This document shows, piece after piece, positions 8,522 to 15,435 of a DNA stretch of 23,737 nucleotides. The stretch lies in contig JAHEJE010000009.1 of NCBI GenBank assembly GCA_024639035.1, positions 1 through 23,737 on the forward strand, read 5' to 3'. The translations under genes and the position numbers were made by a program. This DNA is from Alphaproteobacteria bacterium. Its GTDB lineage: Bacteria; Pseudomonadota; Alphaproteobacteria; Rhizobiales; Aestuariivirgaceae. Numbering within the stretch: position 1 is the first letter of the stretch; the number at the start of each line of letters is the position of its first letter. The notes under the pieces are model-generated. The model was not told the DNA's origin, ran no database searches, and was given only the letters and a program-made list of their open reading frames with translations.

Positions 8522-9172
8522 ATGCGATCTGCAAACCTGAGGGCTGCCCGCATTTGGTATTGGGCAGCTCTTGTCTTGGCGGCGCTGCCACCGCCTGCGG
8601 CGGCGCAACAGCCTGCGGCGGCGCAACCGGCCTGCAATCTGGACCACAGCACGGTGTGCGAGCTGATGGATGAAAGCTGGCAGTTCTACTGCCGCAAGCG
8701 GGTCATTCAGGTGCGTGCATTGTGCCGCAAGGCACGCGGGGCTGAACGTTTCGGCAGCCATCGGCAACAGTGCATCGTGTCATGTCGGGCTCGGCTGATG
8801 GCCGGTGAACTGGATGTACTGCTACGTCGCGAGGCGGCGAGCGCGGTGGACAAGCGTGGCCGGAGCGATGCGCAATGGCGGCTGCGGGCGGCCGCATTCT
8901 GGACCGCCTTTGAAGGATCTGCGGGCACCTGCGACAGTGCCGGCGTGCGAAAGGCGCACAGGACATGCGCGGCCCAGTGCGACACCAAGTTTGCCCGGCG
9001 CGACCTTGCCGAATTGCAGGCGCTGACCAAAGGCGAACCGCCGCTGCCGGTGACCCAGCCCGAATTCAGCTGTGCGCCGACCCCGGCGCTTGAGCTGTTC
9101 GTGGCCCCCGATGCCGCCCTCATCGGACAGCTGTTCCCGCCCGGTCACGCCCGGCGCAGCGACAGGCAGTGA
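8522..9172 (+). CDS. Cysteine-rich secreted protein of unknown function
   Basis: 216 residues; I do not recognise the family. A signal peptide is clear: a basic start, the hydrophobic core IWYWAALVLAAL, then PPPAAAQQ, with cleavage likely near residue 28. The mature part holds ten cysteines, at 38, 46, 57, 68, 84, 88, 137, 149, 153 and 184. They include two CX3C motifs (CIVSC and CAAQC), and the even count suggests disulfides in the periplasm. It starts eight bases after metY and may be co-transcribed, though no good Shine-Dalgarno sequence is visible. Its 3' end overlaps the convergent heme A synthase gene by 28 bases. The signal peptide and regular cysteine spacing argue for a real gene, while the lack of a known homologue lowers certainty. 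Confidence 0.65.
   Translation: MRSANLRAARIWYWAALVLAALPPPAAAQQPAAAQPACNLDHSTVCELMDESWQFYCRKRVIQVRALCRKARGAERFGSHRQQCIVSCRARLMAGELDVLLRREAASAVDKRGRSDAQWRLRAAAFWTAFEGSAGTCDSAGVRKAHRTCAAQCDTKFARRDLAELQALTKGEPPLPVTQPEFSCAPTPALELFVAPDAALIGQLFPPGHARRSDRQ
8593..8627 (+). repeat. Two-copy 18-base tandem repeat in the signal-peptide junction
   Basis: The unit GCCTGCGGCGGCGCAACA at 8593-8610 is repeated at 8611-8627 with no mismatch over 17 bases. It encodes the PAAAQQ/PAAAQ stretch after the hydrophobic core of the cysteine-rich protein. It is a recent local duplication that is likely to vary in copy number between strains. Confidence 0.8.
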
Positions 9173-10170
9173 AGATGATAGAGCGCGGCGGCGAGCAGCA
9201 CCAGGGCCCCGCCTTGATGCAGCAATGCAAGCGAGATCGGAACCTGGGCCAGTAGCGTCCAGATGCCGAGGCCGAACTGTATGGCGGTCACAGCGAGCAT
9301 CAGCACCACCGAGGTGCGCTCGTCGCCATCGAATGCGGGCAGGCAGGCAAACGTGTAGGCGACGACGATCAGGGCGATCAGGTAGGCCAGCAGGCGGTGC
9401 TGGAACTGCACCGTGAGGGCGTTTTCGAACAGGTTGAGCCAGGCCGGCTGCGTGGCCGCCAGGCCGTCGGGAACGATGGCTCCATCCATCAGCGGCCAGG
9501 TGTTGTAGGCCATGCCGGCATCGAGACCGGCGACAAAGCCGCCGGCGGCGGTCTGCACAAACAGCAGCACGATGATGAAATGGATCATCGCCGGTGGATG
9601 ACGCAGGCGGTCGCGACCATAGCCGAGCGCCACCCAGATGATGGCGGCAAAGATCACCGCGGCCAGGGTCAGATGGGCGGCCAGGCGGTACTGCGAGACG
9701 TCGGTGCGTTCGACCAGGCCGCTCATCACCATGTACCAGCCGAGCGCGCCCTGCAGGCCGCCGAGCACCAGCAGGCCGATCAGACCGGGCAGGTGATCGC
9801 GGGCGATACGGCCGGTGAGCCAGAAGAACGCCAGCGGCAGGGCAAAAGCGAGACCGATGAAACGGCCGAGAAAGCGATGGCCCCATTCCCACCAGTAGAT
9901 GAACTTGAACTCGGCCAGCGACATGCCGCGGTTGATCACCTTGTACTCGGGGATCTGCTTGTACTTTTCGAACGCCACCGCCCAGTCGGCTTCGCTGAGG
10001 GGCGGGATGGCGCCGAGGATCGGCAGCCATTCGGTGATCGACAGGCCTGAATCGGTCAGCCGGGTGGCGCCGCCGACGATGACCATGGCAAAGACCAGGG
10101 CGGCGACGAAATAGAGCCAGCCGCGGACCCAGGGCTCGGCCGATTGCTGGCGTGTCGTTGAGGTGTTCAT
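9145..10170 (-). CDS. ctaA: Heme A synthase, Cox15 type
   Basis: 341 residues with about eight transmembrane helices. It oxidises the C8 methyl of heme O to the formyl group of heme A, the cofactor of aa3-type cytochrome c oxidases. The four conserved heme-ligand histidines are visible at H98 (WEWGHRFLGR), H166 (RLAAHLTLA), H258 (QFQHRLLAY) and H318 (LLHQGGALV). Length and the WWEWGHR motif match the alphaproteobacterial/mitochondrial Cox15 group (class 2) rather than the shorter Bacillus CtaA. It stands alone here, with no oxidase genes nearby. It diverges from the DUF2842 gene and overlaps the cysteine-rich protein gene at its 3' end. Confidence 0.95.
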   Translation of the reverse strand: MNTSTTRQQSAEPWVRGWLYFVAALVFAMVIVGGATRLTDSGLSITEWLPILGAIPPLSEADWAVAFEKYKQIPEYKVINRGMSLAEFKFIYWWEWGHRFLGRFIGLAFALPLAFFWLTGRIARDHLPGLIGLLVLGGLQGALGWYMVMSGLVERTDVSQYRLAAHLTLAAVIFAAIIWVALGYGRDRLRHPPAMIHFIIVLLFVQTAAGGFVAGLDAGMAYNTWPLMDGAIVPDGLAATQPAWLNLFENALTVQFQHRLLAYLIALIVVAYTFACLPAFDGDERTSVVLMLAVTAIQFGLGIWTLLAQVPISLALLHQGGALVLLAAALYHLHCLSLRRA

Positions 10171-10263
10171 GACCGGGGCATAACCGGCTGCCGGCGGTGA
10201 GACAATTGAGCCAAGCGCCGCACCTCTTGTGAATCCTCAAGACAATCTGTATCAGCAGCAGCC

Positions 10264-10488
10264 ATGGGCATCCGCACACGCAAATTCTTCGGCGTCATCG
10301 CCACGGTAACCTTCCTGTGCCTGTATTGCCTGGTCGCCATGGTGATCGGCGCGCGACTGCTGATCGACGTTCCCGGCTGGGTGCAGTTGCCGGCCTTCGT
10401 GGCGCTCGGCATCGCCTGGCTGCCGGTGGTGATGAAGATCATCCGGTGGATGGAGCGGCCGGAGCCCGATGGCGGTCAATCGTCCTGA
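10264..10488 (+). CDS. DUF2842 small membrane protein
   Basis: 74 residues with two predicted transmembrane helices, about residues 10-32 and 40-62. The sequence (MGIRTRKFFGVIATV start, VQLPAFVALGIAWLPVVMKIIRWM) matches the DUF2842 family, which is common in alphaproteobacteria and has no known function. It diverges from heme A synthase across 93 bases. Whether it helps oxidase assembly is only a guess from position. Its last 13 bases overlap the convergent permease gene. Confidence 0.82.
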   Translation: MGIRTRKFFGVIATVTFLCLYCLVAMVIGARLLIDVPGWVQLPAFVALGIAWLPVVMKIIRWMERPEPDGGQSS

Positions 10489-11318
10489 TTGGGCATCCGC
10501 AGATGCTTGGTCAGGCGGCGCTCCAGCCAGTCCCAGGTGACCCGCAAGGCCTCGACCATGATCAGGTACATGATCGCCGCCCAGATGTAGACATCGAAAT
10601 TGTAGCTGCGCGAAAACGCCAGCTTGGTCTCGCCCATCAGGTCGAGGATGGTGACGATGCTGGCGATGGCGGAGCTCTTGATCATGAAGATGATCTCGTT
10701 GCCGAGCGGTCTGAGGGCGGTGATCAGGGCCTGCGGCAGGATCACCTTGAAGAAGGTCACGGTGCGGCTCAGCCCCATGGAGTGCGCGGCCTCGCTCTGA
10801 CCGGTCGGCACCGATGATATGGCGCCGCGCAGGATCTCGGCCTGGTAGGCGCCGGAATTGAGCGTGAACGAGAGCATGCAGCAGTTGAAAGCCTCGCGGA
10901 AGAACCACCACAGGCCGATCGATTCCAGCTCCGGGCGGATCTGGCCGGCGCCGTAGTAGAGCAGGAACAGCTGGGCGAGCAGGGGCGTGCCGCGGAAGAA
11001 CTCGATAAAGGCGATGGCCGGCATCTTGAGCAGCGGGTTGCTGCTCATCCGGGCCAGTGCGGTCGGCAGGGCGATCACACTGCCGATCACCACGGACAGC
11101 ACGACGATCTGAACCGTCAGCCAGAACCCCTGCAACATGCGCGGGCCATAACGGCCGAAGGTTTCGCTGTCGAAATCCGCCGTCAGCGACCAGACGAGAA
11201 AGGCGCCGAGGACGATCCACAGCCCGGTCAGGCCGTTGCCGAGGATGCGCGCCTTGGTCCAGGTGCGCGCCGCAGCCGGAGGCCGGGTGGTGGTGGGTGT
11301 TACATCCTGCACGGCCAT
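10476..11318 (-). CDS. Polar amino-acid ABC transporter permease (HisM-like)
   Basis: 280 residues. A cytoplasmic N-terminus rich in Thr, Pro and Ala is followed by an initial helix (about 30-47) and the core permease domain. The EAA loop that contacts the ATPase is GQSEAAHSMGLSRTVTFFKVILPQAL. The family signature GFWLTVQIVVLSVVIG is typical of the HisM/GlnP group. It starts five bases after the stop of the other permease gene, so the two are coupled and probably form a heterodimer. Substrate is likely a basic or polar amino acid, judging from the binding protein. Confidence 0.93.
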   Translation of the reverse strand: MAVQDVTPTTTRPPAAARTWTKARILGNGLTGLWIVLGAFLVWSLTADFDSETFGRYGPRMLQGFWLTVQIVVLSVVIGSVIALPTALARMSSNPLLKMPAIAFIEFFRGTPLLAQLFLLYYGAGQIRPELESIGLWWFFREAFNCCMLSFTLNSGAYQAEILRGAISSVPTGQSEAAHSMGLSRTVTFFKVILPQALITALRPLGNEIIFMIKSSAIASIVTILDLMGETKLAFSRSYNFDVYIWAAIMYLIMVEALRVTWDWLERRLTKHLRMPNQDD

Positions 11319-11323
11319 GGCGG

Positions 11324-12028
11324 TTACCTCTTGTGGCCGCGGTTGAGGCGGTCTTCGACGATGGCCAAACCGCGTGACGAGGCCAGGGTCATGGAGACAT
11401 AGACGAGGCAGACCACGGAAAAGAAGAACAGCGGCTCCTTGGTGTTGCCGACGGCGATCTGCGACTTGCGGATGAGGTCGTCAAGGGCGATCACCGAAAC
11501 CAGCGACGTGCCCTTGAGATGCACCTGCCAGAGGTTGGACAGGCCGGGCAGCGACAGGCGAATGAGCTGCGGCAGAACCACCAGGCGAAAGGCATGATAG
11601 CGGCTCAGTCCAAGCGCATAAGCGGCTTCATTCTGGCCTTTGGGAATGCCACGGAAGGCGCTCAGGAAAACCTCGCTGGCGAATGCGGCAAAGACCAGGC
11701 CAAGCGCGATCAAGCCGGCAACGAAACCGTTTACCTCGACATAGGTGTCGGTGAACAGGTTGACGAACTTCTGCAGCGCGATCTGGCCGCCATAGTAGAC
11801 GATGAACAGCGTAAGCAGTTCAGGCAGGCCGCGAAAAATCGTGGTGAAGACGTTGGCGGCAAGCACCAGGGACTTTTCGCCGGTGTTCTTGCCCATGGCC
11901 AGCAACAAGCCGCCGATCAGGCCGAACGGCAGTGTCGCCAGCGCCAGCGTGACGGTGATCCACAGCCCCTGAAGAAGCTCGTCGCCCCAGCCGCCGGGTC
12001 CGAAAGACAGCAGCTTCAAATATTCCAT
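11324..12028 (-). CDS. Polar amino-acid ABC transporter permease (HisQ-like)
   Basis: 234 residues, the usual length for HisQ/ArtQ permeases. The N-terminal signature LLQGLWITVTLALATLPFG and the EAA loop GQNEAAYALGLSRYHAFRLVVLPQLIR are both present. It pairs with the HisM-like permease, five bases downstream. It is separated from the upstream binding-protein gene by 125 bases that contain a terminator-like hairpin, so its expression is probably lower than that of the binding protein. Confidence 0.93.
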   Translation of the reverse strand: MEYLKLLSFGPGGWGDELLQGLWITVTLALATLPFGLIGGLLLAMGKNTGEKSLVLAANVFTTIFRGLPELLTLFIVYYGGQIALQKFVNLFTDTYVEVNGFVAGLIALGLVFAAFASEVFLSAFRGIPKGQNEAAYALGLSRYHAFRLVVLPQLIRLSLPGLSNLWQVHLKGTSLVSVIALDDLIRKSQIAVGNTKEPLFFFSVVCLVYVSMTLASSRGLAIVEDRLNRGHKR

Positions 12029-12068
12029 TGCGTCGCCATCAAGTTACCCAATGCTGCCCCTCCTCAGC

Positions 12069-12104
12069 AAAAACGGCCGGCAGCCTGATTGGAACTGCCA
12101 GCCG
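12069..12104 (-). terminator. Terminator-like hairpin between binding protein and permeases
   Basis: Read on the minus strand, CGGCTGGCAG (complement of 12095-12104) pairs with CTGCCGGCCG (complement of 12074-12083) through ten pairs, one of them G-U. Five U residues follow (12069-12073). The position inside the operon suggests partial termination, giving more binding protein than permease. Confidence 0.75.
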
Positions 12105-12115
12105 CTCAACTCACA

Positions 12116-12134
12116 GAGTGGCGCAAAACCACTC
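12116..12134 (-). repeat. Second hairpin after the binding-protein gene
   Basis: GAGTGG (12116-12121) and CCACTC (12129-12134) form a perfect 6-bp stem with a 7-base loop, just past the binding-protein stop. It has no U tract. It could protect the 3' end of the upstream message from exonucleases. Confidence 0.55.
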
Positions 12135-12153
12135 AAAGCGCAACGTCCCGGGC

Positions 12154-12927
12154 TCAGTAAACCGAAAACGGGAAATACTGGTCGTTGATCTTCTTGTAGG
12201 TGCCGTCGGCGACGATGTCGATGATCGCCTTGCTCAAGGCATCCCGCAACTCCTCTTCACCCTTGCGCACGGCAATGCCGGCGCCTTTGCCAAACCATTT
12301 CTCGTCGATGTAGCCTTTTTCGAGCTGCTCGCAGCATTTGCCGTCATCGGTCTTGGTGACCCATTCCCACATGACGACGCTGTCGGCAAGAATTGCATCC
12401 AGACGACCGGCGACCAGGTCGGCGTTCGCTTCATCCTGGGTGCCGTAGAGCTTGATTTCGCTATCCTTGTAGTTGTCTTCAAGGAAGCTCGAATGGGTGG
12501 TGGACGACTGCGCGCCAATCACCTTGCCCTTCATGCCGGCGGGGCTGGTGTCGCTGTGGCCGGCACCCTTCTTCATGACGAATTTGGCCGGGGTCTGGTA
12601 GTACTTGTCGGTAAAGTCGACCTTCTTCATGCGCTCCTCGGTGATCGACATCGAAGCGATGATGGCGTCGTACTTCTTGGCCAGCAGGGCCGGAATGATG
12701 CCGTCCCAGTCCTGGGCGACGATTTCGCACTCGGCCTTCATTTTCTCGCACAGCGCCATAGCGATATCGACGTCGAAGCCTTTCAACTTGCCATCGGAAT
12801 CGGTGAAATTGAACGGCGGATAGGCGCCCTCGGTGCCGATACGCACCTTCTTCATTTCAGCCATAGCGGCGCCGGACAGCATGGCAACAGCAACAGCCGC
12901 TGCCGCCAAAGTCTTGAGTATTTTCAT
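12154..12927 (-). CDS. Polar amino-acid ABC transporter substrate-binding protein (HisJ/ArgT-like)
   Basis: 257 residues from ATG 12927. The open frame extends upstream to 13008, but GGGAG just before 12927 and a clear signal peptide (MKILKTLAAAAVAVAMLSGAAMA) fix the start. The mature protein has the SBP_bac_3 pattern: VRIGTEGAYPPFNFTDSDGKLKGFDVDI, then MSITEERMKKVDFTDKYYQTP. These features resemble the lysine-arginine-ornithine/histidine binding proteins, so uptake of basic amino acids is likely but the substrate is not proven. It is first in an operon with two permease genes and no ATPase gene. Confidence 0.94.
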   Translation of the reverse strand: MKILKTLAAAAVAVAMLSGAAMAEMKKVRIGTEGAYPPFNFTDSDGKLKGFDVDIAMALCEKMKAECEIVAQDWDGIIPALLAKKYDAIIASMSITEERMKKVDFTDKYYQTPAKFVMKKGAGHSDTSPAGMKGKVIGAQSSTTHSSFLEDNYKDSEIKLYGTQDEANADLVAGRLDAILADSVVMWEWVTKTDDGKCCEQLEKGYIDEKWFGKGAGIAVRKGEEELRDALSKAIIDIVADGTYKKINDQYFPFSVY

Positions 12928-13057
12928 ATTGTCACTCCCTCTAGAGTATATATGCCTGTTGTGCGTTGCCCGGCCTGAAACACCTCCGCGGGGCAAACGG
13001 CAGACCAAATATCACGACGCAGCCGCCCGCTCCGCCGCAAACTTGTATCTACCATGC

Positions 13058-13086
13058 ATTATCATCAATTTCCGATGGGCCGTCTA
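13058..13086 (-). promoter_or_regulatory. Candidate promoter of the amino-acid transporter operon
   Basis: On the minus strand TAGACG (complement of 13081-13086) and GATAAT (complement of 13058-13063) are spaced 17 bases apart, matching 4/6 and 5/6 consensus bases. It would give a leader of about 125 bases before the binding-protein start at 12927. Confidence 0.4.
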
Positions 13087-13170
13087 GGGCCGAGTGATTG
13101 GCGCCGGTCCTGGCGACATGGTAGACTGTCGTCCACGAACGGCTGGAAACACACAGGAAGGCGGTGTGCT

Positions 13171-13608
13171 TTGACGACCATCAAGACCACCCGACGCGAC
13201 GGCGTGACGGCACTGATCGCCACCGGTCTTGTCGTGATGCTTGCCGGGTCAGCGGGCGCCGAACAGGCAGGGCGCTATGTGCTGCAACGCGCCGGCGATG
13301 GCTTTATCCGGCTCGATACGCAAACCGGCGCCACCGCTCACTGCAGCCTGCGGGAAAAGACCTGGCGCTGCGACAGCCTCGATGGCGCGCTGGCGGTACA
13401 CCAAGAACTGCAGCGGCTGGCGCAGGAAAATCGCCGCCTGAAGGCACGCATCGCGGCATTGGAGGCCGGCAAGTCGGCCCGCGCCCCGAAAACCGATCTG
13501 CCGAGCGAGGAGGAATTCAGCCGTATCATGGACTTCATGGAGATGGCCATGAAGCGGTTCCTCGAGTTCGCACGCACTCTTCGCGACGCGCCCGGCAAGG
13601 AAATCTAG
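13171..13608 (+). CDS. Secreted protein with C-terminal coiled coil, unknown function
   Basis: 145 residues from TTG 13171. This rare start is chosen because AGGAAGG at 13155-13161 is placed nine bases upstream and a signal peptide follows directly (residues 1-30, hydrophobic core VTALIATGLVVMLAGSAGA). The mature N-terminal part (GRYVLQRAGDGFIRLDTQTGATAHCSLREKTWRC) has two cysteines, C58 and C67, and resembles a small conserved domain seen in many Hyphomicrobiales proteins without known function. Residues about 74-100 form a coiled coil (ELQRLAQENRRLKARIAALE). The TAG stop lies inside the CTAGAGCAC end of a palindromic repeat. Confidence 0.72.
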   Translation: MTTIKTTRRDGVTALIATGLVVMLAGSAGAEQAGRYVLQRAGDGFIRLDTQTGATAHCSLREKTWRCDSLDGALAVHQELQRLAQENRRLKARIAALEAGKSARAPKTDLPSEEEFSRIMDFMEMAMKRFLEFARTLRDAPGKEI

Positions 13609-13721
13609 AGCACCTTGGGCACCGGCACTCTTGCTCATTGGCAACCGGCACCGGCCCGCGCCCAAACACCCTTAGGGTAACCTCGTATGGGATGGTTGAG
13701 CGGGGGTGCGGGCCGGTGCCG
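13605..13721 (-). repeat. Palindromic intergenic element, copy 1 (minus orientation)
   Basis: It begins with CTAGAGCAC at 13605. The palindromic core spans 13646-13721, where CGGCACCGGCCCGC on the left mirrors GCGGGCCGGTGCCG on the right around an inner TTAGGGTAACCTCG. The reverse complement of this core aligns closely, by eye around 80 percent, with the core at 14993-15074. The outer end toward the crotonase gene has no clear boundary. Confidence 0.78.
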
Positions 13722-14045
13722 CCTGCAAAAATAAGTGGCCCGTCCGCAAAAGCAGACGGGCCAGGCGCGCGCGGGCTCGGGACGGCGACAGGAGCCACGC
13801 GGCCGTTCTACAACCGGCAATCGCCGGCTGGGTCAACACTGATCTTCTCTGCACCGGCAGAGAAAGTACTCAAAACTTATTGGGGATTTCCGGCCGCCAT
13901 ACTCAGCCTCAAACCCTCCGCCACTGACGCTAAGGTGCCGCCGGACATCGGCATCAGATTGTCCGAACCATGACAAAATTTAGACCATTGGTTAACGTAC
14001 CCCCTCCAGCGCTATCAGAGAACGCGCACCAACAAGGAGCACGCG
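13609..14045. other. 437-base intergenic region with several hairpins
   Basis: No convincing gene is visible. After the palindromic element (ends near 13721) come at least four further stem-loops: 13737-13762, 13814-13827 (CCGGC/GCCGG), 13845-13864 (perfect TTCTCTGC/GCAGAGAA with an ACCG loop) and about 13938-13967 (CGGACA/TGTCCG). Short open frames here are arginine-rich and lack start signals. The crotonase gene has a good Shine-Dalgarno sequence at 14034-14039, but I see no convincing promoter. Confidence 0.6.
13726..13762 (-). terminator. Terminator-like hairpin with T-rich tail, minus strand
   Basis: GGCCCGTC (13737-13744) pairs with GACGGGCC (13755-13762), with two further inner GC pairs around a four-base loop. 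On the minus strand the stem is followed by ACTTATTTTTGC, a plausible U-rich tail. No minus-strand gene ends here, so it either terminates an unrecognised RNA or is incidental. Confidence 0.5.
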
Positions 14046-14888
14046 ATGTCCTGGCAAACCTTCACTCTCAGCATCGAGGATAAGATCGGCCATCTGCAGT
14101 TCAATCGGCCGGAGGCACTGAACACTTTGGTGCCGGAGTTGTGGAGCGAGCTGCCGCGCGCGGTGCGCCAGCTCGATGACGCCGGCACCGTCAGGGCGCT
14201 GATCATTTCCTCGACGGGCAAGCACTTCACCGCCGGCATGGACCTGTCGGCCTTTGCCGCCCTGGCGCCGGAGCGGACACGCGGCGAGGGCCGCGCCAGG
14301 TCCGAGATCATGGAGGTGGTCCGGCGGCTGCAGGACAGCTTTACCTGCCTGGAGCAGGCGCGCTTTCCGGTGATCGCCGCCGTGCACGGCGGCTGCATCG
14401 GTGGCGGGGTGGATCTGGTTACGGCCTGCGACCTGCGTTTTGCGACAACCGATGCGTTCTTCTCGGTCCACGAGATCAATCTGGCGATGACCGCCGACGT
14501 CGGAACCTTCCCGCGGCTGCAGAAACTGATCCCGGAGGGCATTGCCCGCGAAATGGCCTTCACCGGCGAACGGCTGCACGCACACCGCGCGGCCGCCATC
14601 GGCCTGGTGAACTGCGTGCTGGATGACCGCGGCGGATTGCTCGACTATGCCAACGGCATTGCCCGCAAAATCGCATCGAAGTCACCGCTGGCGGTGTGGG
14701 GCAGCAAGCAGATGCTGAATTTCGGACGCGATCACAGCACCGCCGACAGCCTCAACCACATCGCCACCTGGCAGTCCGGCATGCTCGATCTGGATGATGT
14801 GCAAAGGGCAGTCGCGGTGCAGCGCAGCGGTGAACCCCATGACCACGAAGACCTGGCACCGCGGCGCGGCCTCGGCGACGAGGGCTGA
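14046..14888 (+). CDS. Crotonase-family delta(3,5)-delta(2,4)-dienoyl-CoA isomerase-like protein
   Basis: 280 residues with the enoyl-CoA hydratase/isomerase fold. The oxyanion-hole region is FTAGMDLSAF. The segment AVHGGCIGGGVDLVTACDLRFA...FFSVHEINLAMTADVGTFPRL closely follows the peroxisomal/mitochondrial dienoyl-CoA isomerase ECH1. It keeps the Asp in GGGVDL, the Glu in HEINLA and the Asp in ADVG, the acidic triad of that family. This predicts isomerisation of dienoyl-CoA intermediates during beta-oxidation of unsaturated fatty acids, although plain hydratase activity remains possible. AAGGAG at 14034-14039 supports the start. The gene is isolated and lies between two inverted palindromic elements. 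Confidence 0.87.
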   Translation: MSWQTFTLSIEDKIGHLQFNRPEALNTLVPELWSELPRAVRQLDDAGTVRALIISSTGKHFTAGMDLSAFAALAPERTRGEGRARSEIMEVVRRLQDSFTCLEQARFPVIAAVHGGCIGGGVDLVTACDLRFATTDAFFSVHEINLAMTADVGTFPRLQKLIPEGIAREMAFTGERLHAHRAAAIGLVNCVLDDRGGLLDYANGIARKIASKSPLAVWGSKQMLNFGRDHSTADSLNHIATWQSGMLDLDDVQRAVAVQRSGEPHDHEDLAPRRGLGDEG

Positions 14889-14992
14889 GCGTCTAACCGA
14901 TACCACACAAACTAAAACCGCCGGAAATTTGCCATTCCCGGCGGCCGATCGATTTTGCAGGGGCTTTTCGACTTGGGCTTGTGGTGATCAAT

Positions 14993-15096
14993 CGGCACCG
15001 ACCCTCGCCTCCACCCAACCACCCGATACGAGGGTACCCTGCGGGTGGTTGGGCGGGGGTGCGGGCCGGTGCCGGCTCACATCCGGAGTGCTCTAG
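14993..15096 (+). repeat. Palindromic intergenic element, copy 2 (plus orientation)
   Basis: The core spans 14993-15074. Inside it, CCCAACCACCCG (15014-15025) and CGGGTGGTTGGG (15042-15053) form a perfect 12-bp stem, and the loop contains the palindrome AGGGTACCCT (15031-15040). The outer arms CGGCACCG and GGCCGGTGCCGG extend the structure. The right end is GTGCTCTAG (15088-15096), the reverse complement of the CTAGAGCAC that begins copy 1. The two copies are therefore the same element in opposite orientation, about 1.3 kb apart. Confidence 0.82.
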
Positions 15097-15224
15097 CGGC
15101 GGCTGCCGAGATCCAGGCGCGGGATCGAGACCTGCGCGATACTGTCGTTGCGGCTGGTCAGGAACAGCGAGAAACCACTTGCGACACCTTCCGCAAAAGC
15201 ACGAACCAAAGACAATACAGACAT
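15093..15224 (-). CDS. Possible 43-residue small protein
   Basis: From ATG 15224 the frame encodes MSVLSLVRAFAEGVASGF and continues to SIPRLDLGSRR. A Shine-Dalgarno GAGG lies six bases upstream (complement of 15231-15234); a second ATG at 15227 is too close to it. The N-terminal half is an amphipathic or hydrophobic helix (SLVRAFAEGVASGFSLFL) and the C-terminus is basic. I do not recognise the family. The TAG stop is supplied by the CTAGAGCAC end of the palindromic element. The good ribosome-binding site and plausible composition favour a real gene, but the length makes this uncertain. Confidence 0.5.
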   Translation of the reverse strand: MSVLSLVRAFAEGVASGFSLFLTSRNDSIAQVSIPRLDLGSRR

Positions 15225-15322
15225 CATACACCTCGTTTGAGTTCTCCAGCGACGGACCTCCGTTGCGCTGCAACATGGCGCCCATATGCCCCTGTTTCGG
15301 GCGGTGCGCAATCGCCCCGCCG

Positions 15323-15337
15323 GCATGTCTGACATGC
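15323..15337. promoter_or_regulatory. Perfect 15-base palindrome, possible operator
   Basis: GCATGTC T GACATGC is a perfect dyad in the gap between the minus-strand small frame (start 15224) and the response-regulator gene (start 15522). The remaining sequence of this gap (15238-15521) shows no gene. The dyad could be a binding site for a dimeric regulator, but no family is implied by the sequence. Confidence 0.35.
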
Positions 15338-15435
15338 AAAACGTGCATGGCCAAAAGCGGTTTACGGTTAAGGAATCCCTGCTCCGAACGGCCCTTCAAA
15401 TCAATACTTGGAGAATGCCGCCAGTCTCGCTACCC

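Noticed and set aside
8822..10279. A 485-residue minus-strand frame over heme A synthase.
   Set aside because: It is out of frame with the Cox15 protein, which has all four heme-ligand histidines; the alternative frame is Arg/Pro-rich without motifs.
13605..15096. A composite transposon carrying the crotonase gene.
   Set aside because: The flanking elements are short palindromes without a transposase and only moderately alike; flanking repeats alone do not show mobilisation.
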